NCBI GenBank assembly: GCA_027924585.1
Contig: BSBM01000964.1
Span: 4,699,001-4,763,000, forward strand
Source of the DNA: Larix kaempferi
Lineage: Eukaryota > Streptophyta > Pinopsida > Pinales > Pinaceae
Direction: 5' to 3'
Length of the DNA stretch: 64,000 bases
The notes beneath the pieces were generated by a model. The model made no database searches, had not been told where the DNA came from, and was given only the letters and a program-made list of their open reading frames with translations. A program made the position numbers and the translations under genes. This document shows, piece by piece, positions 52,301 to 63,678 of the stretch (positions within the stretch are counted from its first letter, which is position 1; each line of letters begins with the position of its first letter).

Positions 52301-55199
52301 TAACCTGAAGGAAGGCAATGCATGGCACTTACGACACTTGCTTCACTTGCGACAATTTGAAGGTTTAGGTTTTATATAGCAAAAACCAGTCATCGTGGAA
52401 CTTTAGCTATAAATCAATTTTTGCAAAGGTTCAGGATCTAAAAAATTTACAGGTCGTAGATAACATCCCCATGTACCTTTTCTCCAAAGGGTACCCTCAG
52501 ATTCATTTTACTTTGTGAGTTATGATCAGTACAAGTTATGGTTTCTGCCTCTTCCAGATCTCAGTCAAAATCAGGTGACCTAGGAACAAAGGTAATAACT
52601 TGGGCTAGGAAGATCCAAATGAAATTTAGTAAAAAGTGACAGGTAGTACACATTCTGTACTATCTCAGAAAACTTTCTTAGAGGACGAAGTTGAACCAGT
52701 GACACGTGGCACATTGTACAAGTTCGCTCTCCTGTTTTATCCCATAAACAGGTCACGTTGCGACACTTGGCATAACTCTCTCTCAACAAATGAAATTGAG
52801 TTCAGACCTGTCGGGATGGAAAGATGATAGGTCAGACTACCACAGAAAGCATTTTCAGATGCTGTGGATCGAAAAGTTCAGAGTTACAGCAGAAACAATC
52901 AGGTACATATTTATGTCAAAACAGAATTATTTTTGAGCACATTCATTCATGGCTTCCGGAATTTAGGGTTTCAAAGAAAGTCGGAATTTCTGTAATCGGA
53001 GGCCACGGATGGATTCTACTCATCAAACTATAAATTTAGAGACCAAGATAAGATTTTTTGGTTGGGCAAAAGAGTGGGCTTGATCAAACCCTAATTCAGG
53101 ATTTTGATCAGAAAGGTGAAAAATAGGGCTTCTACAAAAGTTAGAATTTCTGAAGTTTGTGACCACGGCTGAAAGCTCCTCAGAAAAATAAGAGCTTAGA
53201 GCTTTGGATCAAAAATTTTGATTGGGCATAAGGGTGGGATCCATTAAAGCCTAGTTCAGGATCCTGTCCAGAAGATCCAGAAGTTTCAAAGGCAATTTTT
53301 GAGGGGTCAAATTTGGGAGATTTCAAAATTGAAGTATGCAAGTTTGATCAGCTTAACGAGACACATCTATCCATCCATTCAGAAGTGTGAAAGTCAAAGA
53401 TTGAATCTTTAGGGTTTCTCTAACAAACCCTAATCGAGCTCCAGATCCAGTTTCAGGGGGAGTTGAGGCTAAGGCCTTACATAAGAAGACTACAAGAAAT
53501 CTCGACAGGTATGACTTAAGGAGATACAGGTATGTCTTGAAATTTGATTCTTGATTAAGTTCATAATATGTTTGTCTTCATATTATTTAGGTTAGTACAA
53601 TCTCGATTAATGTTAGAATTGTCTTATCACCCTAATAAAAGTATGAATGCATCTGAATGATAGAAGACATTCATTGATTAGGGTTATATGATTGTACTAA
53701 TGCACTATGGTGTTGTATGAGGTTGATGTTGTCTGCTAACAAGATACAGGTACATCACGAAAGACAAATCAAGCTCCATGGCCATGACAACATGAAGACA
53801 AAGACTCGTCCATAATCTTTGTTCTACTTACAAGGTATGTATGAATTTGTTCTATTATGAGATATGCAGGTTCGAACACAGAATCTCTAAATCATTGAAG
53901 AGAACAAAGAAGATATTGATTAGGTATGTTAGACATAACTAAGCAGGTATACTAATCCAGGTATGTTTTCCTATATCAAGTTAGAATCTTACCTTGTGTT
54001 AGGATCCCTTATATAAGTATACTTGGTATGATTGGTTATGCTTATTCATAAAGTTAGAAATGTAAGTAATCAAGGGATTATGCATATTATGTCTTTTATC
54101 TTGATTGATGATATGCATGAGTAAAAGAAGACTTCCCTGAAATCTTGAATACTAATGTTTATTCTCTATGATCATGAATATACATATTCAAGATTATTTA
54201 GAATTATAATGTTTTGATAATATTTATAATATACTAATGAATGTATGTTTGTGTATGAGATCATGAGGATAACACTAGTGCACACTTGAGCATGCACAGT
54301 GGTACAGAATGAATAGAAGTTCAAAAGACATTTAGAAGATCAAGCAGGAGGCAACCACACAAACATAAAAGATAAGTATTTGAGTTGTTATTTGAAATAG
54401 TAAATGATATTGCTTGTAATAGGTTGTATGCATATTTGTATTCCTAGAATATATCATGCTGAGTGTAAACATTCATAGAGCATTGAACAGTATACTACTA
54501 ATATGCATATGATTGGTAAGTTGGACAAACATTCCATTGTTTCTTGTCTAGAATGAAACCTCTTTGCTGACATGCTGAGAGCTGTGCACACTCTCGATAG
54601 TATGTTCTAGTAGAGATAGAAGGCATCTATATAGCCACCGTATGCATACAGGATATGGAAAAGTGTTGTGCCAAAGTATTGGTCAAGATAGTTACATAAC
54701 TATGTAAATGATATCTGTATGCATAATAGGTTATTATGTCAACATGATTTCATGATTATGAAGTATTACTAATCATGTACTTAATTTTGATTTGTAGGAA
54801 AGATCATGATGAATGATGAACACCGAACAAGTGATGGATGTTCAACAAGAAGATTTACAAATCAAACAAAATATAGAAGGCTCGTGGCTAGAAGATTCTC
54901 TTAGAAAGAGGAAGAAAATCATGACGAGATGTTTGCTCCAAGTGGCTAGATAAGACCATTCTCTTAAATGGTGTAATTAAAGAAGAAGTGTGAATTAGGT
55001 TCTGTATGGGTACTCAGGATCGATAGTAATTTGATGAGCTTAATGATCACCATGGGTGATGTGGATGTCAACCTTTGCCACAAGGTTGAATATGGTTTCT
55101 ATACACAGATGACATAGACCCAAGAAGGAACTCACCACAGAGTTCGAATGATATTGAGGCTCATATTAGTAGACCCATCTGACGAGAGATGGCACAGAT
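52301..55199 (+). other. Long leader of copia I and deleted gag-pol region
   Basis: No copia gag, protease or integrase motif was found over almost 3 kb. Two diverged copies of a 150-bp segment lie at about 52,955-53,100 and 53,125-53,285 (shared GGGCAAAAG/GGGCATAAG, GTGGG and CTAATTCAGG-like words). Words of the type AGGTATGT, like plant splice donors, cluster at 53,506-53,966. Confidence 0.6.
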
Positions 55200-55609
55200 A
55201 GATGGTTGCAAAAATGAAAATGAAAGATCTCAGGTCTGGAAGTATGGCAAGGCTCAGAGGAATCCTTCTCATCTCGGGAAAGTATGCTATGGAAATCTTG
55301 AGAAGATTTGATATGTTCGAATGTACAACCATGGCCACTCTCATGGCTTTTGACTTGAAGCTGTTAGTTGATGACTCAGAGTTAGTGGATGTGACTCTAT
55401 ACAGACAAATTATTTGGTCATTGATGTATCTAACAAATACTAGGTCATATATATGTTTTGCTGTGAACACCTTGAGTCAGTATCTAGTGGAAACTAGATG
55501 TGTTCACCGAATAGTTGCAAAGCATGTGATGAGGTACCTAAAGGATATGATAGACTTTGATCTATGCTATATTGGAGATCATGACTTCAGATGGCTACAA
55601 AGATGTTGA
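55200..55609 (+). pseudogene. Copia I reverse transcriptase end and RNase H start
   Basis: MKMKDLRSGSMARLRGILL and SGKYAMEILRRFDMF correspond to the copia RT end (MKDLG..LGi..SQ.KYA.eiLrrF.M). LYRQIIWSLMYLTNTRSYICF and AKHVMRYLKDMIDFDLCY are the conserved RT-RNase H connection (YR..IGSLMYLt.TRPDIcf). The RT core with YVDD is missing upstream. It ends at a TGA (55,607-55,609). Confidence 0.85.
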
Positions 55610-55960
55610 TTGAGCAGAAAGTGTATTAGACAGGAAGAACACATCGAGAGGATGTTATTGTCTGGGATCAGCCATGATCTCGTGGTTTAGCTAGAAGTAG
55701 TCTAGTGTGGCTCTTAGCACAAGGAGAATATATGGCTGGTTGCTCTACTAGTTGTGAAGCAGTATGGCTTCTAGATTGTTTGACTTAGAGATAGACCGAA
55801 TTGTGATCCTATGTGACAAACAGAGTTGTATCAAGATGGCAGAAAATCCAGTGTTCCATGATATGGCGTAGAAAGGAACTATAAAGTTCGAATTTGTAAC
55901 AAGTTGCCCTTGTACTAACCAAACCTCTACCTCAAGTAAAGTTTGAGTATTTTCCGAGAC
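55610..55960 (+). pseudogene. Copia I RNase H remnant
   Basis: Decayed readings include DRKNTSRGC, a serine/alanine pattern near 55,700, then SCIKMAENPVFHDMA (usual: NQSC.KLSENPVFHD.SKHI) and KVEFVTS-like text before VKFEYFRDKLG. Stops and small deletions occur throughout. Confidence 0.75.
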
Positions 55961-56109
55961 AAGCTTGGTAGTACACTCCTCGAGAGGGGGAGTGATGTGG
56001 TCACTTATGATGAGATTTCCTGCATCGACAGTGAGGTCGATGATGTGGATACCTATATTGGTGATGCCAACAGAGAGGTTGGAGGATGGTCCTTAGACAG
56101 GGTCTCAGT

Positions 56110-56371
56110 TGACGAGGGGATTGCATCATCCTTGAACACATGTTCTAAATTGATCCGTAGACATATGTCTTCGAGAATGAAGTCCTTAGTGGACAGGTGG
56201 GGATTGGATCATCCCTGGACTTCAGTCCTAAAGTGAGCCGTAGACATATGTCTCCAAGAATGAAGTCCTTAGTGGACAAGTGGGGATTGTATCGTCCCCG
56301 GACTTCAGTCCCTTGAATTGATCCATAGACGTATGGTCTTCGAGAATGAAGTCCTTGATGGACATGTGGGG
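56110..56371 (+). repeat. About 85-100-bp tandem units in copia I 3' region
   Basis: Three diverged units with GACATATGTCTTCGAGAATG, AGTCCTTAGTGGACA and GTGGGGATTG (near 56,160, 56,230 and 56,330). They grade into the 43-bp minisatellite, whose start (ATTAAGTCATCCTTGG) resembles their GGATCATCCCTGGAC text. Confidence 0.75.
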
Positions 56372-57240
56372 ATTAAGTCATCCTTGGATATAGTCCTAAA
56401 TGTACGGGAAGAGGATTAAGTCATCCTTGGACATAGTCCTAAATGTACGGGGTGAGGATTAAGTCATCCTTGGACATAGTCCTAAATGTACAGGGTGGGG
56501 ATTAAGTCATCCTTGGACATAGTCCTAAATGTGTTAGGAACCTATGTCAACCCTTCTCTTTACTATGTTAGTATATTGTTGTTGGACACATATGCTTTGT
56601 AAGTCGTCCCGTAGTATTTGTTGATCCGTAGTTTATATTAGCCCATAGTATTGACCCATAGTATTGGACGCATATGCTTTGTAAGTTGTCCCGTAGTATT
56701 ATATGTCCCATGGTTTTGACTCATAGTATTGGGCATAGACTTAGTATATAAGTGTGTGTTGAGGTCATTGAAGGCACCGTGAAGTTGATTGTATTGAGCT
56801 TGCTCAAAGGAGGTTGCCCCATCGAAGTGGCCCGTGATAAATATAAAAGTGATTCTGTTCTATTATTTCTGATATCTCGTGTATTTGCATTAATTAATTA
56901 TTGCAGGTTCATCACAAAATGTAAGGTATGAGGATTAAGTCATCCTTGGACATAGTCATAAATGTAAGGGAAGAGGATTAAGTCATCCTTGGACATAGTC
57001 CTAAATGTACGGGGTGAGGATTAAGTCATCCTTGGACATAGTACTAAATGTACAGGGTGAGGATTAAGTCATCCTTGGACATAGTCCTAAATGTACGGGA
57101 AGAGGATTAAGTCATCCTTGGACATAGTCCTAAATGTATGGGGTAAGGATTAAGTCATCCTTGGACATAGTCCTAAATGTACGGTGAGTATTAAATCATC
57201 CTTGGACATAGTCCTAAATGAATGGTGTGGATTAATCATC
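56372..57240 (+). repeat. 43-bp minisatellite, about 11 units, split by a solo LTR
   Basis: Units start ATTAAGTCATCCTTGGACAT at 56,372, 56,415, 56,458 and 56,501 and again from 56,934. Suffix variants (GGGAAGAGG, GGGGTGAGG, CAGGGTG(G/A)GG) recur in the order A-B-C on both sides of the insertion, which suggests 129-bp higher-order copies. The insertion at 56,532-56,916 is not part of the array. Confidence 0.93.
56532..56916 (+). mobile_element. Solo LTR of the gypsy A family
   Basis: It starts TGTTAGGAACCTATG and ends TTGCAGGTTCATCACA, the plus-strand form of the LTRs at 318-692 and 11,260-11,634. The duplication AAATG is perfect (56,527-56,531 and 56,917-56,921). It is 385 bp with TATATAAG at 56,745-56,752. 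No internal sequence remains. Confidence 0.93.
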
Positions 57241-57354
57241 CTTAGACCGTAAATCCCGTAATTCTGAAAGGAAGGATAGTCTTAAACATGATTGTGATGA
57301 GACTGATCCCGTAATTCCGAAAGTAAGGATCATGTGTATTGCAGAGTATGCTAC

Positions 57355-57680
57355 TTGATTGATGAGGATACTTGTATTGATATTGATGATATGTATTGAT
57401 GAGGATACTTGTATGTATACTTGTATTGATGAGGATACTTGTATTGATGATATGTATACTTGTATTGATGAGGATACTTGTATTGATGATCGTATGATGA
57501 CAATGCTGCTGATCGTGATGGTCTAGATGACGATGCTGATGATCGTGTGATGACGATGCTGATGATCATGTGATGACGATGCCGCTGATCGTGATGGTCT
57601 AGATGACGATGTTGATGATCGTGTGATGACGATGCTGATGATCATGTGATGATGATGCTGATGATTGTGAGGATCTAGAT
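57355..57680. repeat. Short tandem repeats GATGAGGATACTTGTATT and GATGCTGATGATCGTG
   Basis: First block at about 57,355-57,490, with a 15-20-bp word GATGAGGATACTTGTATTGA repeated about five times with variants. Second block at about 57,490-57,680, with GATGAC(G/A)ATGCTGATGATC units of about 27-30 bp. Confidence 0.85.
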
Positions 57681-57860
57681 GTTGATGTTGCTATAGCTGT
57701 TCGAGTGTTGCAGAAGATAAAGACTCAGTATTGAGGATGTTGATGTTCCAGCAACTGCTTGAGTTATTGATGATGTTGGGAAAGCTTCCAATGATTTATA
57801 GATGATGTATGATGTTTATGACTCCTTGCTCGTGCAGAGGCCGTTATAATATCCTTCTCA
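57681..57860. other. Copia I tail before the polypurine tract
   Basis: Unrecognised sequence with short GAT repeats at its start. Confidence 0.4.
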
Positions 57861-57871
57861 TTAAGGGGGAG
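57861..57871 (+). other. Polypurine tract of copia I
   Basis: TTAAGGGGGAG sits directly before TGTTGAGAT. A similar GAGAGGGGGAG occurs at about 55,982, right after the pol end. Confidence 0.85.
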
Positions 57872-58206
57872 TGTTGAGATATTGTAACTTCAAAGAATAT
57901 TACATTTGTACTTTATTATTCCGGAGATGTTTCATTCCTCTGTGAAGATCTTATTGTATATCCAAAGATGTTTATTCCTCCGTCGAAATGTGGTAAATTG
58001 GGTTATTAGAATTCCCTAGTGGGGGTCAGCCCTGTATGTGTTATGTGGGTCAAAGGGTTGTTAGACCACCCTCGTGGGGTCGTCCCAGTCAGTTGTAGTG
58101 GGGTGTTTAACCCAGTGGTAAAGTTGGGTCCGACCTAGTTAATATAAAGTACAAGTTGGAGATGTGTATAAATAGAGGAGGTGTGTTCCTCATTATACAC
58201 ACACTT
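57872..58206 (+). repeat. 3' LTR of copia I (first 335 bp)
   Basis: It matches 51,682-52,016 with a number of substitutions (for example TTACATTTGTACTTTA against TTATATTTGTACGTTA). It is cut at 58,207 by gypsy J. The five bases before the cut (CACTT) are the likely duplication of that insertion. Confidence 0.92.
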
Positions 58207-60928
58207 TGTAACACCCCGTTTTGACATTTCTATCTGAACTACTATTATATGTTGTATTTGTTTGACTGTGAGACCTCGTCGGTTGACGACACTGTGGACA
58301 TATGGTTCTATTATTTTGCCGACATATATATGTGTGTGTATGATGATAGTATTATGATCGATAGTCATGTTTAGAGATGTATCATGTGTTAATTATGTCG
58401 AATATATGGAATTTATTGAATGATGGGTACGTGGATACCATTACAGTCATATGATGAAATAATGAATGTTATGCCAGGTGCATGGCGAATGAATGAGTTT
58501 ATTGTTGTTATGTTATGATGAAATATATGTGTGTACATATCGAGGATTTATGCACGATATTCTATATTGTATGTCGAGGACTGACTTACAGGTTGAAACG
58601 GCTAAGTGATAGCTGGCTCCTACGAGGTGGGAGGGCCTCGGGGACACGAACTTCGAAAGATAAAATGGTATGCGGGTGATGCATTATTTACTTTCGTATG
58701 GTTATTATGCTGACTATTATGATGTATGTTATGACATGGGTGGGGTAGGGTTTCAGGAAACTCAACCGCCCAGATCGGTTATACGATGACAGACCGAGTA
58801 CAAGTGCAACGCTGTTGTTATGTCGAGTAGACATAATCCCTTGTTCCATTAGGGGGGTGGAGGCTTTACCCACCGTTTATCCCCGAAACCCAGAGTCATG
58901 GGAGGGCTGTGCTACGGCGCGCTCCCCAAGGTGTGTGATGATGACTGGTGGTTGCCTGCTGGGGAAGCTGGTCGATGTAGTCGACACTTCCGCTTACGGG
59001 TTCTAGCTGGAACCGGTCATGACTTGACATTCCAGGGTAGTCCAGCAGAGGACAGGATAGGATGTGGAAGTTAGTAATGATGTAGGTAGATAGGTGTAGT
59101 GTGAAGTAGGGGTGAAAACAAGATCTAACTGTAGGTATGTAAAACCCTTGTTTGAGTATGTGTCGTAACTCAGAAATGTATGAATTGTCGTAACTAATAA
59201 GACTTCAGTTAGTTAAAGGATTGTACCTTGCAAACTATGTTAAAACATGTGTCAGTAAATAATAAAGTTTCGTGATTATGGTCGGTGTGCATGAATTATT
59301 ATTGTTAGTGTACTTACGCGAGGTATGTAAGCAGTAGCTACGCTTACATAACTCGCCTACATATTTATAAATTGTGTAAAATATTGTTGAATAATGATGT
59401 TAATTATTGTCGTTTCATAATTAACTATGGTTGATCAATGTTAATAATGTTGATTAAAGTTAGTAATGATGATTAAGGCTAACAATGTAGATTAATGTTA
59501 ATTACTGTCAATTAAGGTTATTAATGTTGATTAATGTTAATTATTGTACATTAATGATTAATTATTGCTGAGTAATAAACAAGTTACGGTTAAATTATGT
59601 AGTAAAATAATGCAACCTAGTTAGTAATGATTAATCGAATGCTAATGAGATGTTTAGTAAAAACTAAGGGTTAAGATGGTTAAATGATTATTGTAATGTA
59701 AAATTTAGTAGTATTAATTTGATAAGTAAATATTAATTGCAAGATTAGATAATTAATTAAGAAGTATGGATAAGAATTAAGTTATAAACCATTAGTTTTA
59801 TAAGGATCATGCTTAAGATTAATTAGAAAACGGGATTATTATTGGTAATTAATAAATTGAATTAGTGAATTTATAATTAAAGAGAATTTACATATTAAAA
59901 ATATTAGAAACCATTAATTAAATGATTAGGTAATTGTAATTAATGGTTTGATAATTACTGTTAATTAAATCAAATGGGGAAGCATGCAAGTTAAACTATA
60001 TAATATGTATATAACATTTATTATTTATGAATTAAATGGTCAAATGTTGAATATGAATAAGGATATGTTAAAATTGTTATATTAAATAAATGATTAAATT
60101 TAATTGAATTAAAGGTTACGGTTGAGAAGTGACCCAACCAACACTTTTAATATTAAATTAATATCTAAAAAGTCCAAGTCCAAGTTGAGGGCTGAATGGG
60201 TTGGAGGAAATTTAATTTAGGGATAAGGGTAGTAATGGGAAGAGTCGGCAAAGTTGGTATAAGATGGTGAAGGGGGGAAGGAGAAGGGGATCCTTTTTCT
60301 ACTTTAGGATTTTGGAGGAATTGGGAGAGGAGAGCTGCAAGAGGGGATTTGTTGGAGTTTGATTTTCTAAAGGGATACAGCAGCTAGGCTTGTACTCGGT
60401 TTGGGCTCGGGGGTCCAAAGGGGTACCTTTGGAGCTGGGTGGTCGGCGAGACCTCGCCAGTTGGTAGGGTGGCAAAGCTGGTTCGGTTGGTTGAGTTTCA
60501 GAACTGTGGGGAAGGCTTGTGACTGCAGGGAAAAGCAAGGAGAAGCAGCAACGAGGACAGCAACAAAAAGAAAGGATCTGCAGCTATCTACAGGTATTTT
60601 TCAGCAGGTATGTTTTATTATTCTACCTTGTCAAATTCAGTTGTAAAAAGGGTGGTTATATACTGTAATTATAATATGCTGCCCACATAAACAGAATTGG
60701 TAAATTACGTGCTTATATGTTTGCTGCTGAGAATGGAAACCTGTAATTGATGTTAGAACAATAGCTGGAAAACACTTATATATATATTGAAACCGTAAAT
60801 ACTGTTTTTACAGCCAATAGGAAAAGCAGAAATCAGAAAACATAAATTTAAAACGAAACGTAAACAGTAGGAGACAGATTTTATTTGAGAGTTGGAAACA
60901 GACAAAGGACCCTGGTTGGGGTCTTACA
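58207..60928 (+). repeat. 5' LTR of gypsy J (2.7 kb)
   Basis: Its ends are TGTAACACCCC and GGGTCTTACA. It includes GC-moderate text at 58,600-59,050, AT-rich text at 59,300-60,120, and a short stretch with TACAGGTA and CAGGTATG (60,588-60,615). A GTATAAG (about 60,256) may be the TATA region. No partner LTR is visible in the window, so the length rests on the primer-binding site. Confidence 0.85.
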
Positions 60929-60930
60929 TA

Positions 60931-60943
60931 TGGTATCAGAGCC
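60931..60943 (+). other. Primer-binding site of gypsy J
   Basis: TGGTATCAGAGCC starts two bases after the LTR end: the initiator methionine tRNA type. Confidence 0.92.
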
Positions 60944-61670
60944 ATGGCTCCAAATCTGGAACCAGAGGGCTCACTACATGGAATAAAACAGTAAATAGAA
61001 AAGAAAAAAAAAAGATGATTCCCGAGCAAGTAATTACTGCTGCTAAAAACTATGGCAAGTGAGCAAGTAATTACTGTGGCTGAAGCTTTTGGCTCAAGCT
61101 TTAGACCTGCAAAGAAAAGGGAAGATTAATTACAAGTTAGAGAAAATTCATCTAAACATATAAATTGCACCAATAAGGGAATCAATGTGAAATTACTACT
61201 ATCTAGGTAGAAATAGGTAGAACTACGTTTATGCAACAAAAAAAAAACAAATTAGGGCAGACAATATTAGCATATATGGAGAAACGTATATAAACAAAAA
61301 TTTGATTTAATTTAATTTAAATTTAAATTGAAACAAAAGAAGAGAAACAAAAAAAAAACAAGAAGTTTTGTATACGAACAAAACGTATTTATGTATATTT
61401 GTTTTAAATTCAAATTAAATTAAATTAAATTTAGCTATATATATTACAAAACCCTAATAGACATACATACAAAAAAATATATATATATATATTAAAATTT
61501 AATTTAATTTAAATTTAAATCTAAAACAAAAATATATATATATATAGAACATAAACAAATAAATTTAAAAATAAAATAATAATAATGAAAATAAATTTAA
61601 AAATAAAATAATAATAATAAAAATAAAATATAAAAATAAAAAAATATATTAATAAAAAAAAATTTTTTTG
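60944..61670 (+). other. Gypsy J leader, AT-rich part
   Basis: Long A/T runs, (TA)n at about 61,483-61,493 and 61,531-61,545, and palindrome-like TTTAATTTAAATTTAAA words. Not coding. Confidence 0.7.
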
Positions 61671-62211
61671 GGACGAGGGCTTGCAGCCCCGAGGGCGCGG
61701 CCCGCAGGGCGCGCAGCCCAGGCAGGGCGCGCAGCCCGCAGGGCGCGCAGCCCAGGCAGGGCGCGCAGCCCAGGCAGGGCGCGCAGCCCAGAAGGGCGCG
61801 CAGCCCAGGCAGGGCGCGCAGCCCGCAGGGCGCGCAGCCCAGAAGGGCGCGCAGCCCAGAAGGGCGCGGCCCGCAGGGCGCGCAGCCCAGGCAGGGCGCG
61901 CAGCCCGCAGGGCGCGCAGCCCGCAGGGCGCGCAGCCCAGAAGGGCGCGGCCCAAGGGCGCTGCCCACAGGGCGCGGCCCAAGGGCGCTGCCCACAGGGC
62001 GCGGCCCACGGGCGCCGCCCAGGGCGCGGCCCAGAAGGGCGCAGCCCACGGGGCGCAGCCCGGGCGCAGCCCACACGGGCGCGTCCCACGGGCGCGCGGC
62101 CAGGGCACGGCCCGGCCGGCAGCGAGCTGCGGCCTGGGCGGCCCGGCCTGCAGCCCACAGGGTGCGCGGCCAGGGCACGGCCCGGCCTGCAGCAAGCTGC
62201 GGCCTGGGCAT
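61671..62211. repeat. GC-rich tandem array in gypsy J leader (GGGCGCGCAGCCC units)
   Basis: About 540 bp made of 14-20-bp units: GGGCGCGCAGCCC followed by AGGCA, GCA or AGAA, and, toward the right, GGGCGCGGCCC and GGGCGCTGCCC. It is strongly GC with dense CpG. The units are palindromic (GGGC...GCCC). Long open frames in several phases on both strands come only from the lack of stop-rich A/T and show simple repeats of arginine, alanine and proline. Confidence 0.9.
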
Positions 62212-63678
62212 TTATAAAAAAAAATATATAGAGAGATAAACCCTGAAAAAAAATATGCATATCAAAAAAAAAAAAATCAGAATATACATTAATTGGGCCA
62301 AGCCGGGTCGGCCATGGCAGCCTGGGGTGACCATGCAGCTCGGCCAGTAGCTGAGCTATGGCTTGGGCAGAACAAAAAAATAGTAAACACACAGAAACCA
62401 TAAGCACGAAAAAAAAAAACACATGTAACTGAAGCGAAAAAAAGGGTTAGCTATACCTCCGACCATTGCAGTTGCAGAGCTTGCTCACCATGACCGAGAG
62501 CAGAGCTGGCTGGTGGTGGTGGAGGAGTTGCAGAGCTCATTGGCAGCGGCTCTCCAAAAATAGAGTAAGAAAATGAGCTGCTGGGAAAGGCTTGACGGTT
62601 TTATAACAAAAAATTTAATATTATTTAATTGATGGCATGCCAGCCGCGTGGCCACATGCAAAATCGTAGGGTTAGGTTAAGTCATCCTTTAGCTATTCGG
62701 TAATGTATAAATATTGTTTTATTTATTGATTAATTTTGCTATTATATACAAATATAATAATTATAAATAGATTTTATTATAAAAGAAATAAAATTAATTT
62801 TATTAACTTATAATATTTTGTTATAATGTTGTTATATATGAATATAATAACTATAAATAGATTTTATTATAAAAATAAATTTTATTATAAAAATAAATTT
62901 TATTAACTTTTAAAAAATTTGTTATAAGGTTGTTATATAACAAATATAATAATAGATTTTGTTATAAAAAAAATTAATTTTATTAAGTTTTAATAATTTG
63001 TTATAATGTTGTTATAACAAATAAGAAATATATATATATATTAAATAATGATACTAATTAATTAGTTTTAATTAAGGTTAGTATTTATTAATTAGGGTTA
63101 GCATATCAATTAATTGGTGTTAATTTAATTAGTTATTTTATAAAAGTGGGAGAGGGGCTAAATTAACACCAACTAACTTAGCTTCTCCTTGCAAATGCTT
63201 CTTGTCGAAACTTCGAAGTATAGTCGAAGGGGTCACACTGACGCGGAAACTCGAAAACGAGACACCACGGAGACCAGCATGACGAGCTGATCACTAGATC
63301 ACCGATTTTACCCCATGACAAAATGTTTGATAAACACGACGCTAAACTTAAAACTTAGGTTATGTTATTAGTAAATTATTAATTATTAATGAGAAGGAGG
63401 CAATAAACATTAAATGAATATCTTGAAGAATTGATGACGACCTGATAATGATTGTGTGGAATCCAATACCTAAACCTACGTAGAACTGTTGCAGTAAATT
63501 TAGTACCGGGTGGCCTCAAGATGGCCTGATCGAAACGTACTGAACTATAGCTCTTAAAGTAAAACACTCGTAAAATTAGTCATGACGCACTTTTGAATTA
63601 ATTGTTGAGATTGATAGTAAATTAGTCATGATATCATTGTGTGCTAATTATCCTATTATTCCATGAGCAGGAATAATC
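62212..63678 (+). other. Gypsy J leader, right part
   Basis: From 62,212 to about 62,640 it is mixed sequence with GCC/CAGC-rich words. Next come a tandem AT-rich repeat and a unique stretch (63,190-63,678) before gag. No coding motif was found. Confidence 0.6.
62740..63022. repeat. AT-rich tandem repeat, about 100-110 bp, about 2.5 copies
   Basis: Units hold ATAATTATAAATAGATTTTA or its variant, then TTAATTTTATTAA, and TTTGTTATAATGTTGTTATA. They start near 62,740, 62,837 and 62,935. Confidence 0.85.

Larger units (their letters stand above)
51682..58206 (+). mobile_element. Copia I: gutted Ty1/copia element, 3' LTR cut by gypsy J
   Basis: The 5' LTR (51,682-52,288), a primer-binding site and a 3' LTR start at 57,872 frame a 5.6-kb interior. 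Only the end of RT and RNase H survives (55,200-55,960); gag, protease, integrase and most of RT are missing. A long 3' stretch holds minisatellites and a solo LTR. The 3' LTR is interrupted at 58,207. The left flank CTTGG (51,677-51,681) is the candidate duplication, but its partner is outside the window. Confidence 0.88.

Noticed and set aside
56372-57240. CRISPR array from the regular 43-bp repeat
   Set aside because: Units are directly tandem without unique spacers; this is a minisatellite inside a plant retrotransposon.
61521-62422. Long open frames of 178-257 codons on both strands across the GC-rich array
   Set aside because: They exist in several phases at once, read only arginine/alanine/proline/glycine repeats, and come from the absence of AT-rich stop codons in a palindromic tandem repeat.
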